Shown piece by piece: positions 52,168 through 60,676 of a stretch of DNA of 64,000 nucleotides (its first letter is position 1; each line of letters starts with the position of its first letter). The position numbers and the translations under genes are program-made. The stretch spans positions 1 through 64,000 of the forward strand of contig DASXLG010000020.1 in the NCBI GenBank assembly GCA_036496425.1, written 5' to 3'. The notes beneath the pieces are model-generated. The model ran no database searches and had not been told where the DNA came from. It worked only from the letters and a program-made list of their open reading frames with translations. Origin of the DNA: Terriglobia bacterium. Its GTDB lineage: Bacteria; Acidobacteriota; Terriglobia; 20CM-2-55-15.

Positions 52168-53046
52168 ATGGAAACAAAAAGCACCAGTGTGCCGATTCCC
52201 GATTCCGACGAACTGATCGAGGTTAAAAAGCCCACTTCACTACTGATCGCTCAATTCTTCTTATTCCCGCTCATCATCATCGCGATTTGCATCGGAATTT
52301 TTCTTCTTTTCGGCTATCTCACGTATCAGCAGGAAACGGCGCAGGAATATCTCAGTGACGTCCGGACCGGTTCGACGCTGCGATGGCAGTCGGCTTATGA
52401 ACTGTCGAACGTCATTTCCACTCAGAAAGACAAGCTTCGAAATACCGATTTTGTCAACGATCTGATCAAGGTCTACAAAGCACACGACGACGATCCTCGC
52501 GTTCACCGCTACTTGGCATTGACCATGGGCCATCTGGGCGATCCCCGGGCGGTTCCTGCTCTGATAGAAGGACTCAATGACGCGGACACCGACAATCAGA
52601 TGAACACACTGCTGGCTCTCGGTTTGATCGGCGACAAGTCGGCAACGCCGGCGGTGGTTCAACGGCTGGCGAGCAATGATCCCGCGATCCGGAAGATGGC
52701 GGCGTTTGTTCTGACGGCGCTGAAGGATCCGGCAGCGGCAGGTAATCTGAAGGTGGCGCTCAACGATACGAACGACGAAGTGCGGTGGTATGCGGCGATC
52801 GCGCTGGCTCAGGTCAACGACGCGTCGGGAACCGATGTCTTGATGAAGCTGATCGACCATGGCTATGTAGACAAGCTGGACGGCTACACGCCGGACCAGC
52901 GAAGCCAATTATTAATTAATGCCGTTAAATGTCTGGGGATACTGAAATTTGAGCCTGCAAAGGATAGAATACTGGCGCTTAGCCAGAGCGATCCTGACCT
53001 GGCTGTAAGGAACGCTTCATTGGAAGCGCTGAAACAATTTTCGTAA
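52168..53046 (+). CDS. Membrane-anchored HEAT-repeat protein
   Basis: A 292-residue protein starting at the ATG at 52168 (AGGG eight bases upstream). One transmembrane helix at about 30-54 (QFFLFPLIIIAICIGIFLLFGYL) precedes about five HEAT/PBS-lyase-like helical repeats (DPRVHRYLALTMGHLGDPRAVPALIEGL; DNQMNTLLALGLIGDKSATPAVVQRL; DEVRWYAAIALAQVND). It sits 23 bases upstream of the Rieske gene, on the same strand. This is inferred to be an assembly or scaffold factor of the cytochrome complex; the repeats themselves are generic protein-binding units. Confidence 0.8.
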   Translation: METKSTSVPIPDSDELIEVKKPTSLLIAQFFLFPLIIIAICIGIFLLFGYLTYQQETAQEYLSDVRTGSTLRWQSAYELSNVISTQKDKLRNTDFVNDLIKVYKAHDDDPRVHRYLALTMGHLGDPRAVPALIEGLNDADTDNQMNTLLALGLIGDKSATPAVVQRLASNDPAIRKMAAFVLTALKDPAAAGNLKVALNDTNDEVRWYAAIALAQVNDASGTDVLMKLIDHGYVDKLDGYTPDQRSQLLINAVKCLGILKFEPAKDRILALSQSDPDLAVRNASLEALKQFS

Positions 53047-53069
53047 TTATTAACTAACGGGAGGCTCCA

Positions 53070-53663
53070 ATGAGTAAAGAAGACTCACCCGCTCCCTCGA
53101 AGCCGGCGCCAAAACCGGCACCAACCGTTAAGCCGGCAGGACCCGCAGCTAAAGCTTCGATGCCGCGCCGATCCTTCCTTTCCTGGATGACGTTGGCGTG
53201 GACCGCGTTCACCGCGTCGATGCTCGCTGCAGCTACTGCAACCGGCCGCTTCATGTTTCCGAACGTACTCTTCGAACCACCTCCAACCTTCAAAGCCGGC
53301 TTCCCTAATGAATATCAGGTCGGACAGGTCGACGAGCGCTTCAAGCAGAAATTCGCCGTCTGGCTCGTTCGCACCGCGTACGACAAGTGGGCGAATTCCA
53401 GCGGTATTTACGCGCTTTCGACGGTCTGTACGCACCTGGGCTGCACGCCGAACTGGCTGCAGGCCGAACAGAAATTCAAATGCCCCTGCCACGGCAGCGG
53501 TTACTACATCACTGGCGTGAACTTCGAAGGCCCGACGCCCCGGCCTCTGGAGCGGTACGCCATCAGTCTCGCTGACGATGGGCAGATTCTTGTGGATAAG
53601 AGCAGGAAGTTCCAGGAAGAAAAAGGCGAATGGATCAATCCCGCTGCGTTTTTAAAACTCTAA
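53070..53663 (+). CDS. Rieske iron-sulfur protein of a bc/b6f-type complex
   Basis: A 197-residue protein. A Pro/Ala/Lys-rich cytosolic N-terminus is followed by PRRSFLSWM and a hydrophobic anchor (about 38-56), as in Tat-exported Rieske proteins. The cluster ligands are Cys120, His122, Cys138 and His141 in CTHLGC and CPCHGS, with Cys125/Cys140 able to form the usual disulfide. It takes an electron from quinol and passes it to the c-type cytochrome. GGGAGG upstream gives a strong start. Four bases separate it from the cytochrome b gene. Confidence 0.95.
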   Translation: MSKEDSPAPSKPAPKPAPTVKPAGPAAKASMPRRSFLSWMTLAWTAFTASMLAAATATGRFMFPNVLFEPPPTFKAGFPNEYQVGQVDERFKQKFAVWLVRTAYDKWANSSGIYALSTVCTHLGCTPNWLQAEQKFKCPCHGSGYYITGVNFEGPTPRPLERYAISLADDGQILVDKSRKFQEEKGEWINPAAFLKL

Positions 53664-53667
53664 TAAT

Positions 53668-54492
53668 ATGGCCAACCTAACTGATCGACTGAAAGAGTTC
53701 TTCAAGGCTCTCTCGCCGGACAAGATCGGCGAGTACATCCAGGACAGCCAGATTTATCGATCCGTTTTCCGCGTCGGCGTTCCCGATTCGGACCGGAAAC
53801 GCATGCTGGTCATGCTCGGCAGCGTGTTTCTTCATCTGCATCCTGTGAAGGTCCGGAAATCCGGCATTCGCATGCGCTACACCTGGTGCATGGGCGGAAT
53901 CACATTCTTCCTCTTTCTGGTGCTGACGTTCACGGGCCTGCTGCTGATGTTCTATTACCGGCCGACGCTGGAATATGCCTACGTCGACATTCGCGATCTG
54001 CGCGAACAGGTGCCGCTGGGCATCATGCGCGAAATACATCGCTGGGGCGCGCACGCGATGGTCATCGCGGTGTGGCTGCATATGTATCGCGTGTTCATGA
54101 CCGGCTCCTATAAACCGCCTCGAGAGTTCAACTGGAACGTCGGCGTCATTCTTCTCGTGCTGACGCTGCTCCTGAGCTTCACGGGTTATCTGCTGCCCTG
54201 GGACCAGCTGGCAATCTGGGCTATCACCGTAGGCAGTAATATGGCGAGGGCCACACCTTTCGCGGGAAATGAGGGACCGGGGGCCGCCCTGCTCAAGCTC
54301 GGCGATATACCTCTGATCAACAATCAGAGCGACGCGCGGTTCGCGCTGCTCGGCGGAAGGTTTGTCGGAGAAAGCGCCCTGCTCCGGTTCTACGTGCTCC
54401 ACTGCGTCGGATTGCCCCTGGTGGCGGGTTTCCTGATGGCGATCCACTTCTGGCGTATCCGTCGCGACGGCGGCATATCGGGTCCACTGTAG
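53668..54492 (+). CDS. Cytochrome b, N-terminal subunit (b6-type)
   Basis: A 274-residue membrane protein with four core helices. The haem ligands are His124-x13-His138 and His245-x14-His260. The x14 spacing of the second pair is typical of cytochrome b6 rather than mitochondrial-type cytochrome b (x13). [18 protein letters not shown] is the quinol-site helix region. The sequence ends after helix four, so the C-terminal half is a separate gene, as in b6f complexes. The N-terminal 60 residues are an unusual soluble extension with a Lys/Arg patch. Confidence 0.93.
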   Translation: MANLTDRLKEFFKALSPDKIGEYIQDSQIYRSVFRVGVPDSDRKRMLVMLGSVFLHLHPVKVRKSGIRMRYTWCMGGITFFLFLVLTFTGLLLMFYYRPTLEYAYVDIRDLREQVPLGIMREIHRWGAHAMVIAVWLHMYRVFMTGSYKPPREFNWNVGVILLVLTLLLSFTGYLLPWDQLAIWAITVGSNMARATPFAGNEGPGAALLKLGDIPLINNQSDARFALLGGRFVGESALLRFYVLHCVGLPLVAGFLMAIHFWRIRRDGGISGPL

Positions 54493-54547
54493 ACAGGAGG
54501 GGGAAACTGGGGGCATCACCAATTTCCCCGCTTCCAAAGAGGAATAC

Positions 54548-55627
54548 ATGTTCATAAAAGAAGTCATCAATGCATTCGCTGCGCCGTACTACCTCATTAC
54601 CGCAGCTGCGATCCTGCTGCTGCTTTCACTCAAGTATCCGGCAAAGTTTTACAGCAACAGAGTTGCGAAGATTCTCTTTCCGGCCATGTTCCTTTTCCTG
54701 ATCTTGAGCGCGATTCTCGATGAGAACTTCCGGAAGGTCGTGACCAAGCCGGACAATGTGCCGATCGTCGGCATGCTTTTCCTCGTGCCGTTCTTCACGT
54801 GGTTCTCAATGCGCGAGGCCGTTCGCAACGATAAGCGCATCGAAGAGGGCAAACCTCTCATCGAACAGGAAGAGACGGCGGAAAAGGTTCTGACGTGGCC
54901 CGACCTGGTTTATACCGAACTCATCTGCATGGTCATCCTGACCGTAGTCCTCATCGGGTGGTCCATGTCGTTGCAGGCCCCTCTCGAGGCGCCGGCAAAT
55001 CCATCCAGTTCGCCAAATCCGTCGAAAGCGCCCTGGTACTTCCTTGGCCTCCAGGAAATGCTTGTCTATTTCGACCCCTGGCTTGCGGGCGTGGTGTTTC
55101 CCGGCCTCATCATCGTCGGGCTGATGGCGATTCCATATATCGACACGAATCCGAAAGGCAACGGCTATTACACGCTGAAGGAGCGCCGCTGGGAAATCAC
55201 GACGTTTCTCTTTGGATTTCTGATTCTATGGATACTGCTCGTCATCCTCGGGACGTTTTTGAGAGGTCCAAACTGGAATTTCTTCGGGCCATATGAGTTC
55301 TGGGATATACACAAACTCGAAGCCCTGGTGAATGTGAACCTGTCGGAGTATATCTGGGTGAAAGGCCTGGGTACGGGCCTGCCGAAAAACCCGCTCATTC
55401 GCGAGATGTTCGGATTCATCATCGTACTCGGATATTTCCTGTTGATTCCGCCGCTGCTTGCCAGGAAGTGGTTCAAGGGTTTCTATCAGACGCTGGGACC
55501 GATCCGGTTTCACGTGATGACATTTCTTCTCCTGGCGATGGCGTCGCTTCCGATCAAGATGGTGCTGCGGTGGCTGTTTAATTTGAAGTACATCATCGGA
55601 ATTCCTGAATACTTCTTCAATATTTAG
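54548..55627 (+). CDS. Cytochrome b, C-terminal subunit (subunit IV-like, extended)
   Basis: A 359-residue protein. The conserved block NPSKAPWYFLGLQEMLVYFDPW (about 158-179) corresponds to the subunit IV ef-loop/PEWY region, here APWY, and is followed by helices E-G. About 130 extra residues precede it with additional hydrophobic helices (YYLITAAAILLLLSL; ILFPAMFLFLILSAIL; GMLFLVPFFTWF), so the protein is about twice the size of chloroplast subunit IV. It closes the quinol-oxidising site on the b6-like subunit. Confidence 0.9.
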   Translation: MFIKEVINAFAAPYYLITAAAILLLLSLKYPAKFYSNRVAKILFPAMFLFLILSAILDENFRKVVTKPDNVPIVGMLFLVPFFTWFSMREAVRNDKRIEEGKPLIEQEETAEKVLTWPDLVYTELICMVILTVVLIGWSMSLQAPLEAPANPSSSPNPSKAPWYFLGLQEMLVYFDPWLAGVVFPGLIIVGLMAIPYIDTNPKGNGYYTLKERRWEITTFLFGFLILWILLVILGTFLRGPNWNFFGPYEFWDIHKLEALVNVNLSEYIWVKGLGTGLPKNPLIREMFGFIIVLGYFLLIPPLLARKWFKGFYQTLGPIRFHVMTFLLLAMASLPIKMVLRWLFNLKYIIGIPEYFFNI

Positions 55628-55638
55628 CGGAGACATAA

Positions 55639-58626
55639 GTGAGCAGCGAAACTCCCAACGAGGGCGGACACAAAAAGCCGCCCATACCTACGCCCGCGAA
55701 AAAAATTCCGGCTTTGAACATCGAAAAGCGCGGCGACCGTCTGTATGGAGGGGATTCCCTTCATAAGTGGTTTGCGATCTCGAGCATTCTGCTTTTCGTC
55801 ATCACCATCTTCATGGTGCTCGTGGACTATTCGCGCGAATGGAAGAAATACCAGCGAGAGTTTGTTCATCTGCAGGTCCAGCGTACGCAGAAAGACGAGC
55901 AGCAGTTCCTGCAGGGTCTGGACCGGACGAAGCTGGGGCAACTCGATCAGCAGTTGAAGCAGACGCAGGCCTCCGAGCAGCAGAATGAGGCACAGATCGA
56001 CAAACTTCAAAAGCAGATCAACGACCTCAACGCGAAACAGTATGGGATCGATGAGAATTACCGTTTCGCGAAAGCGGAGTACGACAGCATCAAGTACGAC
56101 TACGAAGATGGAGTCGCCCATAACGCATCCAATGCGCAAAAGCTCGGCGACAAGCTGGCAACGCAACGGAAGAAGATGGATGACTACAAAGCCGCGTTGG
56201 ACCAGACCACTCTCGACTTGCGCGGCGCGACTGACGATCTGAACAAGTACATAGGCAAGCGGGCTGACCTGCAGAAGGCCCGGGAACAGATGACGGCGGA
56301 TTACACGCGGTTGAACGGGCGGCTGAATACGCTGAATCCCGGAGCTGTCATCGTGTCGTTCCGCAATGCGCCGGTGTTCGATTTCATGAATCCTTCGGAG
56401 CGGATCCAACAGATCATTCTGAGCAATCTTTATAACGATCAGCCTTTCAAGGCGATCCCGCGCGTCGACCGTTGCACCACGTGCCATCTGGGCATCGACA
56501 ACAAAGCCTTTGCGGACGCGCCGCAGCCGTTCAAGACGCATCCGAATCTCGACATGTACATCAGCTCGGGTTCGCCCCATCCGATGGAAAACTTCGGCTG
56601 CACCAGCTGCCACGCCGGACTCGATCGTGCTACCAGCTTCCAGAACGCGGCGCACATGCCGCGCAGCGAGGAACAGCGAGTAGCGTGGGAAAAGAAATAC
56701 AACTGGCGTGTCGACCCCGATATCGAAACGCCGATGCTGCCGATGAACAACATCGAAGCCGGCTGTTACAAATGCCACAGCGCCAGCACGGAAGTCCCGA
56801 AAGCCGCGGCCCTCAACTCCGGCCGTGACCTGATCCGGATCTACGGATGCTTCGGATGCCATAAGCTCCCCGGCTACGAGGGTGTTCGCAAAATCGGGCC
56901 GGATCTCTCGACCGTCTCCGGCAAACTGACGAAGGACTGGGTTCGCAAATGGCTCGCAAATCCAAAGGAATTCAAATCGCAGGCCCGGATGCCGCAGTTC
57001 TGGGGAAACGACAACAACAGCGGCAAAACGAATGGAGTCGATTGGGACAAACGGAATGCAGCGGAGATGAACGCGATTACGGAGTATCTCTTCGCAAATT
57101 CCAAGCCCAAGGAGCTGCCTGCGGGCAAGACAAACGGGAACGCGGCGGCTGGAAAGCAGATCGTTGAAACGGTCGGATGCTTCGGCTGCCACGCGATCGG
57201 CGCAATCCAGGAAGTGGCCAATCAGAGCCAGATCCGGCGGCGCCACGGCTACAACCTGGAAAACGAAGGCAGCAAGGTCAGCCAGTCGTGGCTTTACAAC
57301 TGGGTAAAAGATCCGGCGCAGGTCTGGCCGGAAACCAAGATGCCCAGCCTGCGGCTGAGCGATGAGGAAGCGGCCGATGTCGCCGCTTACCTGACCTCGC
57401 TGAAGACCCCGGATTGGGAACAGAAACCTCTTCCTCAAGTCGACCCGGCGGCTCTCGACGACGTCGCACTCGAGTTGTTGCGGACCAATTCGACCGATAT
57501 CGAAGCGCGCGCGAAGTTGAAGGACATGACTCTGGATCAGAAGAACCTCTATGCCGGGCAAGGCCTCATCAGCCGGTATGGATGTTTCGGATGCCATAAC
57601 ATTCCCAAATTCGAAAACGCGCAGCCCATCGGCACCGAGCTGACCGAAGCCGGCAGCAAGATCACCGAGAGACTCGACTTCGGGTTCGTTCCGATCGATG
57701 AGTCCCGCAACGCCTGGTATGAGGAAAAACTCAAAGATCCGCGTATCTATGACTGCGATGTCGTGAAAAAGGACGGCGATAAGTTCGACTGCGATAGAGT
57801 GAGAGTCAAACGGCCGGAAGAATTGCTGAAGATGCCGAACTTCCACTTCAGTGATAAAGACGCAGAGTCGATCACCGGGGTGCTCGTCAGCCTGGTGAAA
57901 GATCCCGTCCCGCTGGAAATGAAGGATCGCACCGCGCAGGCGATCATAGATGGACGGCAGCTCATCTCGGAAAAAAACTGCAGAGGCTGCCACCTGATCG
58001 AAGGCGTAGGCGGCGATATCCGGCCGACGAAAAAAGAGCAGGCGCAGTGGCCGCCGAACTTGAACACCGAAGGATTCAAGACGCAGCCGTCGTGGCTGCA
58101 TCCGTTCTTGAAGGATCCGGGCTCGGTCAAATTGCGGCCATGGCTCGAGGCCCGCATGCCGACGTTCCACTTCACAGATGAACAGGCGGCGACGATCGAG
58201 AAGTATTTCTCCGCGCTGGATAAGGTCGAATATCCGTATGTCAATACGGAGATCGAAACGACTCCGGACCGGTTGAAAATTGGCGCCGAACTGTTCCAGA
58301 AGCTCTCGTGCCAAAGCTGTCATCCGACGAGCAACGTGATCCCGCCGGGGAAGACTGCGGCGGACCTGGCTCCTAATCTGCAGCTCGCGCACCAGCGGCT
58401 CCGGCCGGATTGGGTGCTTCAATGGGTGGCCGACCCGCAGAAGATATTCCCCGGAACCAGAATGCCGGCGTTCTTCACACCGAACGACAAGGGGATACCG
58501 GTCAGTCCATTCCCGGACATTCTCGGTGGAGATGTGAAGGCGCAGATACAGGCCATTCGCGACCACCTGTTCGTTACGGTTGGTGGCGCCAAGGCCAACT
58601 TCAGCAGCGGAAGCGTCGCAAAGTAA
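55639..58626 (+). CDS. Membrane-anchored coiled-coil octahaem cytochrome c
   Basis: A 995-residue protein. The GTG start has GGAGA upstream. Residues about 44-62 are a single transmembrane helix, and about 66-240 a long coiled coil (Gln/Lys/Asp/Leu-rich). Eight CxxCH haem sites follow at Cys279, 321, 376, 404, 514, 649, 781 and 891. Several are followed by a KMP or RMP axial-Met motif (KMPSL, LKMPNFHF, RMPTFHF, RMPAFF), so the C-terminal part is a string of class I cytochrome c modules, and the N-terminal ones look His/His or His/Met. It is 11 bases after the cytochrome b C-terminal gene and most likely replaces cytochrome c1/f. Confidence 0.9.
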   Translation: MSSETPNEGGHKKPPIPTPAKKIPALNIEKRGDRLYGGDSLHKWFAISSILLFVITIFMVLVDYSREWKKYQREFVHLQVQRTQKDEQQFLQGLDRTKLGQLDQQLKQTQASEQQNEAQIDKLQKQINDLNAKQYGIDENYRFAKAEYDSIKYDYEDGVAHNASNAQKLGDKLATQRKKMDDYKAALDQTTLDLRGATDDLNKYIGKRADLQKAREQMTADYTRLNGRLNTLNPGAVIVSFRNAPVFDFMNPSERIQQIILSNLYNDQPFKAIPRVDRCTTCHLGIDNKAFADAPQPFKTHPNLDMYISSGSPHPMENFGCTSCHAGLDRATSFQNAAHMPRSEEQRVAWEKKYNWRVDPDIETPMLPMNNIEAGCYKCHSASTEVPKAAALNSGRDLIRIYGCFGCHKLPGYEGVRKIGPDLSTVSGKLTKDWVRKWLANPKEFKSQARMPQFWGNDNNSGKTNGVDWDKRNAAEMNAITEYLFANSKPKELPAGKTNGNAAAGKQIVETVGCFGCHAIGAIQEVANQSQIRRRHGYNLENEGSKVSQSWLYNWVKDPAQVWPETKMPSLRLSDEEAADVAAYLTSLKTPDWEQKPLPQVDPAALDDVALELLRTNSTDIEARAKLKDMTLDQKNLYAGQGLISRYGCFGCHNIPKFENAQPIGTELTEAGSKITERLDFGFVPIDESRNAWYEEKLKDPRIYDCDVVKKDGDKFDCDRVRVKRPEELLKMPNFHFSDKDAESITGVLVSLVKDPVPLEMKDRTAQAIIDGRQLISEKNCRGCHLIEGVGGDIRPTKKEQAQWPPNLNTEGFKTQPSWLHPFLKDPGSVKLRPWLEARMPTFHFTDEQAATIEKYFSALDKVEYPYVNTEIETTPDRLKIGAELFQKLSCQSCHPTSNVIPPGKTAADLAPNLQLAHQRLRPDWVLQWVADPQKIFPGTRMPAFFTPNDKGIPVSPFPDILGGDVKAQIQAIRDHLFVTVGGAKANFSSGSVAK

Positions 58627-58635
58627 TAATTAGGC

Positions 58636-58718
58636 ACAAAAGGCACAAAGGGGGGCGCAGGGGAAATCAGGGGTCGCCGACCCCTGATTTCCCCTGCGCC
58701 CCCCTTTGTGCCTTTTGT
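58636..58718. repeat. Perfect 41-bp-arm palindrome (family E)
   Basis: Arms 58636-58676 and 58678-58718 are fully complementary over 41 bases with one central base. The outer part is AGGCACAAA-type, shared in style with the repeat at 59615-59677, and the inner part is GC-rich. It begins seven bases after the octahaem cytochrome stop. There is no T-tract; it could still end or stabilise the transcript. Confidence 0.95.
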
Positions 58719-58802
58719 AGCTAATAAAATCCAACAAGATGCGATATATTTCGGGGTTGGGTCTTAATACTGATTACCAACCTAAAATTGGAGAATCCTA
58801 AA

Positions 58803-59603
58803 ATGCAGAAACGAACTCTCTTCCTTTACGCGGCGTTCCTCGTCGCCGCGCTGGTTGCGGGCTGCGGCGGTGGTGGGAATAATGGTGACATTCCGCCGGC
58901 TGCAACAGGTGGGGGCAATTCCGGTGGCGGCGCCTCATTCGATATGTCCAAGGCTACGGCCACAGTGAGCGGAAAGATCGCCTTCATGGGTACGCCTCCT
59001 CCGAACGACAAAATTCAGATGTCGTCCGATCCCTATTGCCAGATGCACGCCGCCGATTATCCGACCGCCGAAACGGTGAAAGTCAGCGATGGAGGCCTGG
59101 AGAACGTCATCGTTTACATCAGCATGGGCGCGCCGGCCGGAGCAAGCTATGCCACGCCTGCGGCAAGCGAGATCGTGCAGCAGAATTGCCACTACATTCC
59201 GCACGTCTTCACGATGATGACCGGTCAGCCTTTGAACGTGAAGAACGCGGACATGACGCTGCATAACATTCACGTCTGGGCCGAAAAGAATCCGCAATTC
59301 AACGTCGGCCAGCCTGTTAAAGACATGGTGAGTGCGACCAAGTTCGCCACGCCTGAGGTTCCGATTCCGATCCGTTGCGACGTTCACAAGTGGATGGGCG
59401 CTTTCGTGGGCGTGTTCGATAATCCATTCAACACGGTTTCCAAATCCGGCGGCAGTTTCGAGCTGAAACTTCCTCCGGGAACCTACGAAGTCACGGCCTG
59501 GCACGAAAAGTACGGCAAGAAGACCATGATGGTGACGGTCGCCGACAACGACAAGAAAGAAGTTAATTTCTCCTACAGCCCCGACGATAAAGCGGCGGAC
59601 TAA
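58803..59603 (+). CDS. Cupredoxin-like lipoprotein
   Basis: A 266-residue exported protein starting at the ATG at 58803 (GGAG nine bases upstream). The lipobox LVAGC gives lipid-modified Cys21, followed by a Gly-rich linker. The domain from about 52 on carries type 1 copper-like residues: His154 in LHNIHVW, then Cys192, His195 and Met198 in CDVHKWM. This Cys-x2-His-x2-Met spacing fits a blue-copper site. The end (GGSFELKLPPGTYEVTAWHEKYG) is a carboxypeptidase-regulatory-like strand set. From its place between cytochrome and oxidase-assembly genes it may carry electrons; a structural role is also possible. Confidence 0.75.
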   Translation: MQKRTLFLYAAFLVAALVAGCGGGGNNGDIPPAATGGGNSGGGASFDMSKATATVSGKIAFMGTPPPNDKIQMSSDPYCQMHAADYPTAETVKVSDGGLENVIVYISMGAPAGASYATPAASEIVQQNCHYIPHVFTMMTGQPLNVKNADMTLHNIHVWAEKNPQFNVGQPVKDMVSATKFATPEVPIPIRCDVHKWMGAFVGVFDNPFNTVSKSGGSFELKLPPGTYEVTAWHEKYGKKTMMVTVADNDKKEVNFSYSPDDKAAD

Positions 59604-59614
59604 GGACTCTTAAG

Positions 59615-59677
59615 AAGGAACCACAAGAGGCACAGAAAGCGCAAACACCTTGCGCCTTCTGCTTCTTGTGGTTCCTT
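59615..59677. repeat. Imperfect inverted repeat, AACCACAAGAGGC type (family F)
   Basis: Two arms of about 28-30 bases (from 59615 and ending 59677) with a few mismatches and a short centre. Related words (CCACAAGAGGCACA; CCTCTTGTGCC) also occur as a looser inverted pair at about 52070-52129 upstream of the HEAT gene. It lies between the cupredoxin stop and the ctaA start. Confidence 0.75.
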
Positions 59678-59689
59678 CCTTTCGAAGTC

Positions 59690-60676
59690 ATGCAAGACGA
59701 AAACGTTTCCCTCCACCGCTTCGCTCTATTCACGGCCTGCTGCACGGCATTCCTCATCTTTGTCGGAGGGCTTGTCACCAGCACGCAATCAGGCCTGAGT
59801 GTTCCGGACTGGCCGACGAGCTACGGCTGGAACATGTTTACCTTCCCGTTCTCCAAATGGGTCGGCGGAATATTCTATGAACACAGTCACAGGCTGGTTG
59901 CTTCGACCGTAGGTTTCTTCACAGTTATTCTGACCGTCTGGACGTGGCTCAAAGAAAAGCGCGCGTGGGTCCGGTGGCTGAGCGCTGCCGCTCTGGGCGC
60001 CGTCGTTCTGCAAGGCGTGTTCGGCGGCCTCACGGTCATCTTTCTCTTACCGGCGTGGATTTCGACGGTCCATGCCTGCCTGGCGCAGACATTCTTTTGT
60101 CTGGTGATTGCAATTGCGGTCGTGACATCACCGCAGTGGAAACGCGGACTTCCACAGGTCAAGCCGCATGCGGAGAGCATCCCGCTGCGGACTTTGTGCG
60201 CCATGACCACCGCCGCCGTATACGTTCAGTTGATCATGGGCGCGCTGATGCGTCACACGAACGCCGGGCTGGCGATTCCGGATTTTCCGCTCGCGCTCGG
60301 GCACCTGATCCCGCCATTCAGTTCGGGAAAAATCATTATTCATTTTGCCCATCGCGTGGGAGCGGTTATCGTGACCGCCATGATGGTCTGGACCTTCACC
60401 AGAATTGCGCGATTGTACTCGGACCATTCGCTCCTGTTCCGGCCGGCATTGACGATGCTCGTTCTGGTCGCGGTTCAACTCACGCTAGGCGCCATCACGA
60501 TCTGGACGGCTAAAGCCGTGGTACCGACCACCGCGCATGTCCTCACGGGAGCGTTGATCCTGGGGACATCATTTCTGTTGACGCTGCGGGCGTATGCTAT
60601 GAGTGGAGCGCATGCAGACGCAATAGCGCGCAGCAAGGATCAGATGCTCATCGACCGGGTGCCGGCATGGAAGTAA
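59690..60676 (+). CDS. ctaA: Haem A synthase (CtaA/Cox15)
   Basis: A 328-residue, eight-helix membrane enzyme starting at the ATG at 59690. Conserved features are GGLVTSTQSGLSVPDWPTSYG, the catalytic region FYEHSHRLVAS, and the other haem-binding His in STVHACLAQ, IHFAHRVGAVIV and TAHVLTGAL. It oxidises the C8 methyl of haem O to haem A for cytochrome c oxidase. It overlaps ctaB by ten bases. The ribosome binding site is weak, which may tie translation to the repeat upstream. Confidence 0.94.
   Translation: MQDENVSLHRFALFTACCTAFLIFVGGLVTSTQSGLSVPDWPTSYGWNMFTFPFSKWVGGIFYEHSHRLVASTVGFFTVILTVWTWLKEKRAWVRWLSAAALGAVVLQGVFGGLTVIFLLPAWISTVHACLAQTFFCLVIAIAVVTSPQWKRGLPQVKPHAESIPLRTLCAMTTAAVYVQLIMGALMRHTNAGLAIPDFPLALGHLIPPFSSGKIIIHFAHRVGAVIVTAMMVWTFTRIARLYSDHSLLFRPALTMLVLVAVQLTLGAITIWTAKAVVPTTAHVLTGALILGTSFLLTLRAYAMSGAHADAIARSKDQMLIDRVPAWK

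Noticed and set aside
53677-54570. A 297-codon minus-strand frame opposite cytochrome b
   Set aside because: It is His/Gln/Glu-rich, the usual mirror of hydrophobic membrane sequence; cytochrome b ligands on the plus strand settle it.
55624-58566. A 980-codon open frame on the minus strand opposite the octahaem cytochrome gene
   Set aside because: The plus-strand gene has eight CxxCH motifs, a ribosome binding site and operon context. The antisense product is Arg/Leu/Val-rich without recognisable domains, as expected for a mirror frame in GC-rich DNA.
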